Below, piece by piece: positions 41,435-48,643 of a stretch of DNA of 64,000 bases. The DNA is from Viridibacterium sediminicola (GTDB lineage Bacteria > Pseudomonadota > Gammaproteobacteria > Burkholderiales > Rhodocyclaceae): contig NZ_JBDIVE010000004.1 of NCBI RefSeq assembly GCF_039631295.1, positions 248,001 to 312,000 of the forward strand. Direction: 5' to 3'. Positions within the stretch are counted from its first letter, which is position 1, and each line of letters opens with the position of its first letter. Under the pieces are notes generated by a model. The model was given only the letters and a program-made list of their open reading frames with translations, did no database searches and had not been told where the DNA came from. A program made the position numbers and the translations under genes.

Positions 41435-42874
41435 TCAGCGCGATTCCTTGATCACACGCCCGGAAGCCGGCTGGATCGGCCGCGCATTGTTCGGGTAGAA
41501 GCGTGAGAACACGTTCAGCTGCTCGGCCGACAGCTGCACCGGCTGCTTGAGCACCAGCCACAGCACACCCTCGCTGCAGGGCGGCGTGGTGAGCGAACCC
41601 ATGTAGCTGAAATAGGCGCGTTTCTCGGGCAGCAGGTCGGCGATCTGGATGCTGACGCGCGGCGCGTATTCCTCGTTCTTTTCCAGCGGCAGGTTGTTCC
41701 ACAGGGTCTGGATCAGCGGATTGCTGGCACCGACTTCGAACAGCACGGCAAGCACCGCCAGGCGGCCTTCGCTGTCGCGATGCACGAGGTGGGCAACCAT
41801 CTCGAAGCTCTTGCCGTCGATGCGTTCTTCCGCCGGATGGTGGAAGTGCATCTGCACCAGATCGTAGCTGCGCCCCATCACGCTCAGGCGCGAGCCCTGG
41901 CCGTAGGTGATCTGGATGGTGTGGCCATTGTCGACGATGCGGAACATCGAGGGCTTGTAGTCGAACTGGATCGCTTCCTGGTCGACCTTGATGCCGTCGC
42001 GGATGTCGATCGGCGATTGCCGCGTGCCGCGTGCGCAGGTGGCAAATTGCGGGTCCAGCTTGTCCCAGTTGGCCGGGCCGTTCTCGCCCTCGTAGCTCCA
42101 GTGCAGATCGTGCGAGCTGTGCGGCGTGGTGCTGGAGCGTGCCGCAGCAATCGCCGCGGCCAGTGCCGGGTTGACGCTGTTCGTACGCGAGGGAGTGCTG
42201 CGGCGGATGATCGCCGGGTCACGCGCACGCGGCGGCACCACCAGCGGTGCGGGCGGCGGGATTTCCTCGCGGGTGACGCGGCGCGGCAAGGCAGGCGCTT
42301 CTTCGGCGCTATTGCGCGGGCTGCTGGCGCCCGGCGCGGCGCTCAGGCTGCCCTTGGCCTCGCTGGCCGGTTTTTCTGCGACTTCCTCCTTGGCCAGGCG
42401 GATATTGGCGCGGCGCAAGCTGGGTTTGTCTTCGAGTTCGGCGCGGGCCATCTGCTCCACCGCCTGTTTGGCGACCTTGCGCAGATCGGTGGCGCTGGCC
42501 GGTTTGCAGACTTCGTTGAAGAAGCGGTCGTCGATGGTGCCGGTCTTCACGGCGCTCGGCGAGGTGGCGTCGATGCGGTCCTCGCGCATGGTGCGCTCGT
42601 CGTCCGACAGATAGACGCGCTTGACGATCATGAAGCTGTGGCTGCGGCAGTCATAGCGATTGAGCGCGCGCACGCTGCGATAGCCATAGATCTTGGCCTG
42701 TTCGTCAGAGAGCACGATGCGGCCCCAGGCGACCTTGCTGCCAGCGTCGGAGGGCAGGATGCTGGCGCGGTCGAGTTCGACGCGGCGCTGCGCATCGCTG
42801 GCGACGGTCAGCCAGTCAGCCGCGCAGGCCGCGTGGCACAGGCAGATCAGCAGGGCAGACAGGAGGGGACGCAT
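41435..42874 (-). CDS. Alpha-carbonic anhydrase with N-terminal adhesin-E-like domain
   Basis: Exported zinc enzyme of 479 residues hydrating carbon dioxide. A signal peptide (about 1-18) is followed by a domain like surface-adhesin protein E (about 19-125, with WLTVASDAQRRVELDRASI and a Cys pair near 75 and 123), a proline/alanine-rich linker (about 165-255), and an alpha-carbonic anhydrase domain (256-479). The three zinc histidines are H343 and H345 in QMHFHHP and H362 in VAHLVH; the SLTTPPCSEGV loop is intact. Placement of a stress-type domain on a periplasmic carbonic anhydrase is unusual. Start at the ATG at 42874. Confidence 0.88.
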   Translation of the reverse strand: MRPLLSALLICLCHAACAADWLTVASDAQRRVELDRASILPSDAGSKVAWGRIVLSDEQAKIYGYRSVRALNRYDCRSHSFMIVKRVYLSDDERTMREDRIDATSPSAVKTGTIDDRFFNEVCKPASATDLRKVAKQAVEQMARAELEDKPSLRRANIRLAKEEVAEKPASEAKGSLSAAPGASSPRNSAEEAPALPRRVTREEIPPPAPLVVPPRARDPAIIRRSTPSRTNSVNPALAAAIAAARSSTTPHSSHDLHWSYEGENGPANWDKLDPQFATCARGTRQSPIDIRDGIKVDQEAIQFDYKPSMFRIVDNGHTIQITYGQGSRLSVMGRSYDLVQMHFHHPAEERIDGKSFEMVAHLVHRDSEGRLAVLAVLFEVGASNPLIQTLWNNLPLEKNEEYAPRVSIQIADLLPEKRAYFSYMGSLTTPPCSEGVLWLVLKQPVQLSAEQLNVFSRFYPNNARPIQPASGRVIKESR

Positions 42875-43261
42875 CACGGTGTTTCTCTCGCATGGGCTGG
42901 ACACCAGAGATTTCGGCCTGAAACAGGTGAGCTTTAGCGGCGATTCTGCAGTCTTGCCCGGCAAAGTTTGCCGCTGCGCCTGTGTGTGCCGGGCGCAGAG
43001 CCTTTGTGCAAGCCTGTGTGGCGTTTTTTGCCGGGCGCGGCAAGGCGGCAAAAGCCGCCGCTGATTCAGCGTCCACGCCTCTTGGCTGAGCGCCTGAGCG
43101 TGGTGAATGGAGGTTTTTCTAACCGTTCTTAACGCTTATTTACCCAAATGGCGCGCCGGTATGCAGGCATTCTGGCCAGAGATTTGCTGTAGGGATGACG
43201 TGAAGCTGCCACAGAACATGTCGGCGCTTCGATCCAGGCCAACCTGTTAAAGGGGATGATC
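42875..43261. other. 387-base intergenic region, no gene
   Basis: Divergent promoter region between the carbonic anhydrase and EF-hand genes. The left half is GC-rich without a credible reading frame. The right half contains the three 10-base direct repeats at 43116-43145 and an AGGGGA ribosome site before the EF-hand gene. Nothing else is seen. Confidence 0.7.
43116..43145 (+). promoter_or_regulatory. Three 10-base direct repeats, candidate OmpR-family site
   Basis: Consecutive decamers TTTCTAACCG, TTCTTAACGC and TTATTTACCC fit TTNYTWACSS; the TWAC cores fall exactly 10 bases apart (43120, 43130, 43140). The last two, read on the minus strand, give GTAAA-N5-GTTAA, one base from the enteric CpxR consensus GTAAA-N5-GTAAA. 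Direct repeats one helical turn apart are how OmpR/PhoB-type regulators bind, and such a regulator is encoded just downstream. Confidence 0.6.
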
Positions 43262-43918
43262 ATGAGCATCAGTAATGTAAGCAGCGCGTCTGCATCGCTG
43301 GTGCAGATGTCTCGTCACAAACCGGATACCAGCAAACTCGCAGCCCAGCTCTTTGCGCAGCTTGACAGCAAGGGGCTTGGCTACATTAATAAAAGTGACC
43401 TGCAGAACGCGGTCTCCAGTGCCAGTGCCACCAGCAGTAGCACCGGCAGCGTTGATGAACTGTTCACCAAGCTCGACAGCAATGGCGATGGCAAGGTGAG
43501 CAAGAACGAATTCTCGGATCTTCTGCAGAAGCTGGCGGATTCGCTCGATCAGCAGGCCATGAACGCGCGTTTGCAACAATCCGGGACGGCGCTGGAGGAT
43601 AGCGGACTGACCCAGGCGCAACTGGGCAGCATGGCCAAGGAATTGTCGGTGAGCGACAGCAAGCGCGCCTCGTTGATGAGCGATCTGGCCGCCAATTTTG
43701 ACAAGGCCGACGCTGATCACGACGGCAAGGTAACGATCAAGGAGGCCATGGCCTACGCGGACAGCAAGAAAACAGCCAGCACGAGTCAGACGCTGACGAC
43801 CGCCGATGCTTCCGCCAGCGATTCGCAGGCGCGCATGCTGCAGCAGCTCCTGCAGTTGGCACAGGCCTATGACAGCCGCAGCAAGACGTCCAGTACGGGG
43901 CTGTCGGTGTCGGTCTGA
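43262..43918 (+). CDS. EF-hand calcium-binding protein
   Basis: Protein of 218 residues, low in hydrophobic segments and rich in Ser/Ala/Asp, with no clear signal peptide. Two good EF-hand loops are DSNGDGKVSKNE (72-83) and DADHDGKVTIKE (150-161). A third, DSKGLGYINKSD (35-46), is degenerate and may not bind calcium. The spacer between the hands is about 65 residues and the tail is glutamine-rich. AGGGGA seven bases upstream of the ATG at 43262 supports that start over 43256. It precedes the CpxR/A-like pair and the repeat array lies upstream, so it is a likely member of that regulon. Confidence 0.88.
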   Translation: MSISNVSSASASLVQMSRHKPDTSKLAAQLFAQLDSKGLGYINKSDLQNAVSSASATSSSTGSVDELFTKLDSNGDGKVSKNEFSDLLQKLADSLDQQAMNARLQQSGTALEDSGLTQAQLGSMAKELSVSDSKRASLMSDLAANFDKADADHDGKVTIKEAMAYADSKKTASTSQTLTTADASASDSQARMLQQLLQLAQAYDSRSKTSSTGLSVSV

Positions 43919-43942
43919 ACTGCATTCGATGGCAATTGTGAA

Positions 43943-43954
43943 GATTTGCAAATC
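43943..43954. promoter_or_regulatory. Palindrome GATTTGCAAATC upstream of cpxR-like gene
   Basis: A perfect 12-base palindrome in the 130-base gap between the EF-hand gene and the regulator gene, in an AT-rich stretch. It may be an operator or part of the promoter for the two-component pair. Confidence 0.35.
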
Positions 43955-44048
43955 GACGTAAAACACTTAAAGCTTGGTCTTGGCGCAGGGAGGCCTTGAC
44001 TACCATGACACTGCTTCATTTTTGTTTGATTTAAAATTGCCTAACCCT

Positions 44049-44738
44049 ATGAACCCGCAAGTCGTGCTTGTTGATGATGATGCCGAACTGATCGGCATGC
44101 TCAAGGAATACCTCGAAGCCGATGGCTTTGATGTCGCCATCGCCAACAATGGCGAGCGTGGCGTCGCTGAGGCGCTCAGCGGCCGCTACGCCATCGCCGT
44201 ACTCGATGTGATGATGCCCGGCATGTCCGGCATCGAGGCGCTGGGCCGCATCCGTGCCCAGAGCAGCATGCCGGTGCTGATGCTCACCGCACGCGGTGAC
44301 GATACCGACCGCGTGGTGGGCCTTGAACTGGGCGCTGACGACTACGTGCCCAAACCCTGCACGCCGCGTGAGCTGGCCGCGCGCCTCCGCGCGATCCTGC
44401 GCCGCAGCCGCCAGGAGAGCAGCAATACCGGCGGCAATGTGATCAGTGTCGGCGATCTGTCGGTGTGGCCCGAACAACGCCGCGCCGAGTGGGCAGGCCG
44501 CTCGCTGGAACTGACCAGTACCGAATTCAGCTTGCTCGAAGTGCTGGCGCGCAATGCCGGTCAGGCGGTCGGCAAGGCAAGCCTTTCCGAACAGGCCCTG
44601 GGTCGGCCGCTGACGCGGTTTGACCGCAGCATCGACGTGCACATGAGCAGCATCCGCCACAAGCTGGGCTTGCTGCCGGACGGCCGCTCCTGCATCCAGA
44701 CGGTTTATCGCAAAGGCTACCAGCTCATTCGCGTATGA
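44049..44738 (+). CDS. OmpR-family response regulator (CpxR-like)
   Basis: Response regulator of 229 residues. Receiver domain about 1-118 with D10/D11, phosphoacceptor D53 (VLDVMMPGMSG), T80 and K102. The winged-helix domain (about 130-229) has the DLSVWPEQRRAEWAGRSLEL strand, LTSTEFSLLEVLARNAGQAV and the recognition part DVHMSSIRHKLG, ending YRKGYQLI. CpxR-like is the closest style. The start is chosen at MNPQVVLVDDD. It overlaps the kinase start by four bases. Confidence 0.9.
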   Translation: MNPQVVLVDDDAELIGMLKEYLEADGFDVAIANNGERGVAEALSGRYAIAVLDVMMPGMSGIEALGRIRAQSSMPVLMLTARGDDTDRVVGLELGADDYVPKPCTPRELAARLRAILRRSRQESSNTGGNVISVGDLSVWPEQRRAEWAGRSLELTSTEFSLLEVLARNAGQAVGKASLSEQALGRPLTRFDRSIDVHMSSIRHKLGLLPDGRSCIQTVYRKGYQLIRV

Positions 44739-45919
44739 CATCCCTGGGCACGGGACGCCTGTTCTGGAAAATCTTCTTCGTTCTGGCCCTCGTGCAGTCG
44801 CTCGGGGTGCTGAGCGTGGGGGTGTTGTTCAGCCTGCATTTCCGTGAAACACGCCAGGAACAGGCCGATGCGCAGCGCGACGGACGGATGCCGCCTGCGC
44901 CTTGCCGTCCTGCGCCGGGAGACCGGGCGCCGCCCCCGCAGTCCGCTCATGATGCGCCAGACAAGCCGCCGGCACCGGATTGCTGGCCCCAGGACGAGCG
45001 CCGCCGCCCGCCGCCGCCACTTCTCCCGCTACTGCCTTTGCTCACCACGCTGGCCTTCAGCTTGGTCTGTGCGGCCCTGCTGGCCTGGTACTTCGCCAAG
45101 CCGATCCGCAATCTGAAAAGCGCTTTCGACGCGATGGCGCAAGGCAATCTGAAAGTTCGCCTGGGCAAGCTGATGGGCCGCCGTCGCGACGAACTGGCTG
45201 ATCTGGGGCACGATTTCGACCGCATGGCGCTGCGCCTGCAGTCTCTGGTCGATGGCCAGCGGCGTTTGTTCCACGATGTCTCGCACGAGATGCGCTCGCC
45301 GCTGGCACGCATGCAGGCCGCCATCGGCCTGGCGCGGCAGCAGCCGCAACGCGCGGCGGAAACCATGGATCGCATCGAACGTGAATCGGTGCGCATGGAT
45401 GGTCTGGTCAGGGAATTGCTGACCCTGGCGCGGCTGGAGTCGGGCATGTCCGACGGCCCGCGCGAAACGGTGTTGCTCAACGAGCTGCTGAGCAATCTGG
45501 TTGATGACGCCCGCATCGAGGCTGAAACGCGTGGCTGCAGCCTCCATTTCAGCGAGCAGGGCGAACCGCGTATCGAGGCCGATTCGGAACTGCTGCACCG
45601 CGCCTTCGAAAACATCTTGCGCAATGCCATCAAGCATTCGCCCGAGCAGGGCGAGATCCGCATCGACGTCGACGCCATTGCGGCGGACAAGGTGCAGGTG
45701 CGCATCAGCGATCAGGGCTCGGGCGTGCCGGAGTCAGCCCTGGCCAGCATCTTTCAGCCCTTCTATCGCGCCAATACCGCCGTGCGCGGCGATGGCCATG
45801 GTCTGGGCTTGGCGATTGCCCAGCACGTGGTGAATCTGCACGGCGGCAGCATCGTCGCCGAGAACCTGCCGGGCGGCGGCTTCTGCATGCGGATAGTCTT
45901 GCCGGTTCTGAAGGACTGA
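44735..45919 (+). CDS. Sensor histidine kinase with proline-rich sensor loop (CpxA-like)
   Basis: Kinase of 394 residues. First helix about 13-33, second about 96-120, HAMP (about 121-173), HisKA with H184 in VSHEMRSPLARM, and an HATPase domain with ENILRNAIKHSP, ISDQGSGVPE and GDGHGLGLAI. The periplasmic part, about 40-95, is not a CpxA/PAS sensor domain: it is a short, proline- and arginine-rich linker with two cysteines (C57, C83). It may be a disordered sensor for a partner. It is coupled to the response regulator through ATGA. Confidence 0.88.
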   Translation: MTSLGTGRLFWKIFFVLALVQSLGVLSVGVLFSLHFRETRQEQADAQRDGRMPPAPCRPAPGDRAPPPQSAHDAPDKPPAPDCWPQDERRRPPPPLLPLLPLLTTLAFSLVCAALLAWYFAKPIRNLKSAFDAMAQGNLKVRLGKLMGRRRDELADLGHDFDRMALRLQSLVDGQRRLFHDVSHEMRSPLARMQAAIGLARQQPQRAAETMDRIERESVRMDGLVRELLTLARLESGMSDGPRETVLLNELLSNLVDDARIEAETRGCSLHFSEQGEPRIEADSELLHRAFENILRNAIKHSPEQGEIRIDVDAIAADKVQVRISDQGSGVPESALASIFQPFYRANTAVRGDGHGLGLAIAQHVVNLHGGSIVAENLPGGGFCMRIVLPVLKD

Positions 45920-45923
45920 GCAG

Positions 45924-45943
45924 GCGCTGCGCTCAAGCAGCGC
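45924..45943 (+). terminator. Hairpin between convergent kinase and exonuclease genes
   Basis: GCGCTGC (45924-45930) and GCAGCGC (45937-45943) pair perfectly around GCTCAA, just after the kinase stop and overlapping the last codons of the convergent exonuclease gene. No T run follows. Confidence 0.4.
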
Positions 45944-46427
45944 GTGCCTGGTGCAGACGCAGCCAGGTTGTCTGCAATACGCGGGCGTCATTGCTGGCGC
46001 GGTGACGGCCCAGCTGCAGATCGTGTTCCACTTCGTCGCGCACGGCGTGCCAGTGATCGGCGCCGTAATCGCTCATCAGCGTGACCAGGTGTTCGAGGCG
46101 GAAGTTCTGTATGCGATCCGCTGCGTCGAACAGCGTCGCCAGCCAGACAAAATCGTGCGACCAGGCGTCCGAATAGACGGTCAGACCGCGCAGCTGGCGG
46201 TTAAGCAGATCGGCCACTTCCTGCACCGATTTGCCATGCGCCTGCAAGGCCTCACGGCTGATGTGGTGGGTGGCCTCTGCCGTCGCGCTCCAGTGCGTCC
46301 AGCCCTCGACCGGCTTGATCAGGCAGCACTCGCTGCGACCATCGGGCAGCACGAAGCCGACCTCGATGGGGTAGCTGCCTTTGCCGAAGCCCGATGCTTC
46401 GATATCAATGATGGCCGGTGCGCTCAT
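45933..46427 (-). CDS. RNase-T-like DEDDh 3'-5' exonuclease
   Basis: Protein of 164 residues. The exonuclease motif I is IIDIEASGFG (D8/E10), followed by PVEGWTHWSATAEATHHISREA, SDAWSHDFVWL (motif II area) and a late HRASNDARVLQTTW with H and D of motif III. The length is a single compact domain. The substrate (tRNA 3' ends, DNA or small RNA) is open. Confidence 0.82.
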   Translation of the reverse strand: MSAPAIIDIEASGFGKGSYPIEVGFVLPDGRSECCLIKPVEGWTHWSATAEATHHISREALQAHGKSVQEVADLLNRQLRGLTVYSDAWSHDFVWLATLFDAADRIQNFRLEHLVTLMSDYGADHWHAVRDEVEHDLQLGRHRASNDARVLQTTWLRLHQARAA

Positions 46428-46538
46428 AGCGGCATTCTATAGGGCATTCCGCCGAAAATTCAGCGGCCTGCCTGATGGAGCGTATCTGCCAAAGCGATGC
46501 TCTACAATGTCGGCCGTTTCTACATGCAGGGTGCGAAG

Positions 46539-47729
46539 ATGGCTGAACTGATTCTCAAAGCAGGCAAGGAGCGCTCACTGCTGCGCCGTCACCCCTGGAT
46601 CTTCGCCGGCTCCGTCGACCGCCTTGAAGGCCGCGCCCGCTCCGGTGACACGGTTGAAGTACACACCCACGATGGCAAGCTGCTCGGCCGTGCCGCCTGG
46701 TCGCCCGACTCGCAGATCCGCGCGCGGATGTGGAATTTCGACACCGCCGAGAGCATCGATCACGGCTTCTTCAAGCGTCGTGTCGCCGCCAGCGTCGCCC
46801 GCCGCGCCACGCATCCGCTACTCGCTCAGCAAAGCGGTCAGCGCCTGATCCATGGCGAATCCGACGGCTTGCCCGGCGTGATCGCAGACCGCTATGGCGA
46901 TGTCGTCGTCGTGCAGCTGACCAGTGCCGGTGCCGAGAAGTGGCGCGATGCCATCATTGCCGGCCTGGTGCAGGCCACTGGCTGTGTTGCGGTCTATGAG
47001 CGCTGCGATTCGGATGTGCGTGGCATGGAAGGCCTCGAATCGCGCACCGGCGTCGCCTACGGCGCGCTGCCCGAGGGCGCGCTGATGATCGACGAGAGCG
47101 GCATCCGCATGGAAGTCGATGTCGTCGGCGGCCACAAGACCGGCTTCTATCTGGACCAGCGCGATAACCGCCTGCTCACGCGCACGCTCGCAGCGGGTCG
47201 CAGCGTGCTCAACTGTTTCTGCTACACCGGCGGCTTCAGCCTGCAAGCGCTCGCCGGTGGCGCCAGCAGCGTGCTGTCCATCGATTCCTCGGGGCCGGCG
47301 CTGGCCACTGCTGCACGCAATCTCGCCCACAACCCGCAGCTCGATCCGGCGCGTGCCGAATGGCGCGATGCTGATGTCTTCGACAGCCTGCGCAAGCTGT
47401 ACGCCGAAGGCCGCAAGTTCGACCTCATCGTCCTCGACCCGCCGAAGTTCGCACCCTCCGCCGCGCACGCCCAGCGCGCCGCACGCGCCTACAAGGACAT
47501 CAACCTGCACGGCTTCCGCCTGCTCAATCCCGGCGGCATCCTGATGACCTACTCGTGTTCAGGCGGCATCGGCCAGGAGCTGTTCCAGAGCATCGTCGCC
47601 GGTGCCGCATCGGACGCCGGTGTAGACGCCCGCATCATCCACCGCTTGAGCGCCGCGCCCGATCACCCGATTGGCCTGGCGGTGCCGGAAGGCGAGTACC
47701 TCAAAGGCTTGGCGTGTCAGGTGGGGTAG
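46539..47729 (+). CDS. rlmI: Class I SAM-dependent 23S rRNA methyltransferase RlmI
   Basis: 5-methylcytosine methyltransferase (RlmI, formerly YccW), 396 residues. PUA domain about 1-75 (LKAGKERSLLRRHPWIFAGS), then the middle EEHD-like region with YERCDSDVRGMEGL, and a Rossmann methyltransferase domain with NCFCYTGGFSL and FDLIVLDPPKFAPS. The Cys in TYSCSGGI is the catalytic-type residue. Start at MAELILKAG with GAAGAT upstream. The stop TAG falls in the first bases of an inverted-repeat element. Confidence 0.93.
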   Translation: MAELILKAGKERSLLRRHPWIFAGSVDRLEGRARSGDTVEVHTHDGKLLGRAAWSPDSQIRARMWNFDTAESIDHGFFKRRVAASVARRATHPLLAQQSGQRLIHGESDGLPGVIADRYGDVVVVQLTSAGAEKWRDAIIAGLVQATGCVAVYERCDSDVRGMEGLESRTGVAYGALPEGALMIDESGIRMEVDVVGGHKTGFYLDQRDNRLLTRTLAAGRSVLNCFCYTGGFSLQALAGGASSVLSIDSSGPALATAARNLAHNPQLDPARAEWRDADVFDSLRKLYAEGRKFDLIVLDPPKFAPSAAHAQRAARAYKDINLHGFRLLNPGGILMTYSCSGGIGQELFQSIVAGAASDAGVDARIIHRLSAAPDHPIGLAVPEGEYLKGLACQVG

Positions 47730-47831
47730 GGCGGAACTCCGCAGGAGGTTCCGCCAGCCGCCCACAGGGCGGCAATCGGCATCAGGCCGTGCGAGGCTGA
47801 ATTGGCGGAACCGCTTTGCGTTCCGCCCTAC
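47726..47831. repeat. Complex inverted-repeat element with nested hairpins
   Basis: Terminal arms GTAGGGCGGAA (47726) and TTCCGCCCTAC (47821-47831) are perfect. Inside are three more hairpins: GCGGAAC/GTTCCGC (47731-47754), GCCGCCC/GGGCGGC (47757-47773) and GGCGGAAC/GTTCCGCC (47804-47827). No open frame is present. The rlmI stop codon TAG (47727-47729) is formed by the left terminus. It resembles the class of short palindromic intergenic elements seen widely in betaproteobacteria. Confidence 0.85.
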
Positions 47832-47943
47832 GTCGGGCTGTGTTCTGGGGGATGCGGTGAAGGCAGGCACAACCGAAATCCGGGGGCTTTGCGTTGATCC
47901 ACGATCGCCCTGGACTTCGCTGCGCAGCACCCAGCCATGACAC

Positions 47944-48339
47944 TCACAACAATCGCGCGGACTGGCCTTGTGTGGTGAGTAGCGCGACCGCCTTTTTGTC
48001 GAAGGAGACGAAGGTGTCTCCGCCCAGCCAATTACCCTCGTAGGCGATCACGCCATCGGCGAAATCGCCGCCCGCTTCGAATACCGCCAAGCCGGCCTCT
48101 ACGGCAGGTCGGTTGATTTCAACGTTTGAGGCAGCCAGTAGCGCGCGGATCGCGGCGGCTACATCAGCGGTTTGAAAGCCGTAAACCCTGCTCAGCACCC
48201 AAACGAATTCACACAGACACGGCAGCGCAACGGCGATCAATTCGGCATCGGTCAACACCTTGGCGGCCGCGCTCGCTTGCGCAGGGTCGTCACGCACGAC
48301 GGCGCGCACGAGGACGTTGGTGTCCACGCAAACCTTCAT
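47944..48339 (-). CDS. vapC: PIN-domain toxin VapC
   Basis: Predicted ribonuclease toxin of 131 residues. The PIN catalytic acids are visible: D6 in KVCVDTNVLVRAV, E44 in LCEFVWVLSR, and D93 in DFADGVIAYEG, with a further D in FVSFDKKAV. The start overlaps the antitoxin stop (ATGA), the usual toxin-antitoxin arrangement. The locus sits next to the inverted-repeat element, as accessory genes often do. Confidence 0.9.
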   Translation of the reverse strand: MKVCVDTNVLVRAVVRDDPAQASAAAKVLTDAELIAVALPCLCEFVWVLSRVYGFQTADVAAAIRALLAASNVEINRPAVEAGLAVFEAGGDFADGVIAYEGNWLGGDTFVSFDKKAVALLTTQGQSARLL

Positions 48340-48587
48340 TCTTTTGCAGACCAGCCTTGCGCGGTGGCATCGTGGATTTCTTCGATGGTGGCGACTTTGG
48401 TCGTCTTGCCGGCGAGCAGTCCGACGAAGCCGTCAATGCTTCCGCCCGGCCGGGCCGCCTTGAGCATGCCACGACCGTCGGGCAGCAGATCCAGCTCGAT
48501 CTTTTCCCCCGGTTTGATGCCGAGGTGTTGCAGCACCTCTTTTCTGAAGGTCACTTGCCCCCGGGAGGTGACGGTCAATGTGGCCAT
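48336..48587 (-). CDS. vapB: AbrB/SpoVT-type antitoxin VapB
   Basis: Antitoxin of 83 residues. The N-terminal 50 residues have the swapped-hairpin DNA-binding fold: TLTVTSRGQVTFRKEVLQHL then KPGEKIELDLLPDGRGML. The acidic-aromatic tail (about 50-83) should cap VapC. It precedes vapC and overlaps it by four bases, so the two are translationally coupled and likely autoregulated at the upstream inverted repeat. Confidence 0.9.
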   Translation of the reverse strand: MATLTVTSRGQVTFRKEVLQHLGIKPGEKIELDLLPDGRGMLKAARPGGSIDGFVGLLAGKTTKVATIEEIHDATAQGWSAKE

Positions 48588-48610
48588 GGCGGTGTCCTCG
48601 TCTTGATTGA

Positions 48611-48629
48611 TGCATTAAAACATAATGCA
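48611..48629 (-). promoter_or_regulatory. vapBC operator/promoter palindrome
   Basis: TGCATT at 48611-48616 and AATGCA at 48624-48629 are perfect inverted arms around an AT-rich 7-base centre (whole site TGCATTAAAACATAATGCA). It lies 24 bases upstream of vapB, where VapBC complexes usually bind their own promoter. Confidence 0.65.
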
Positions 48630-48643
48630 AAAATACCTTACTT

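Noticed and set aside
43958..43972. CpxR-like box before the cpxR-like gene (GTAAA-N5-TAAAG)
   Set aside because: Only one half matches; the second half fits poorly, unlike the site at 43129-43143.
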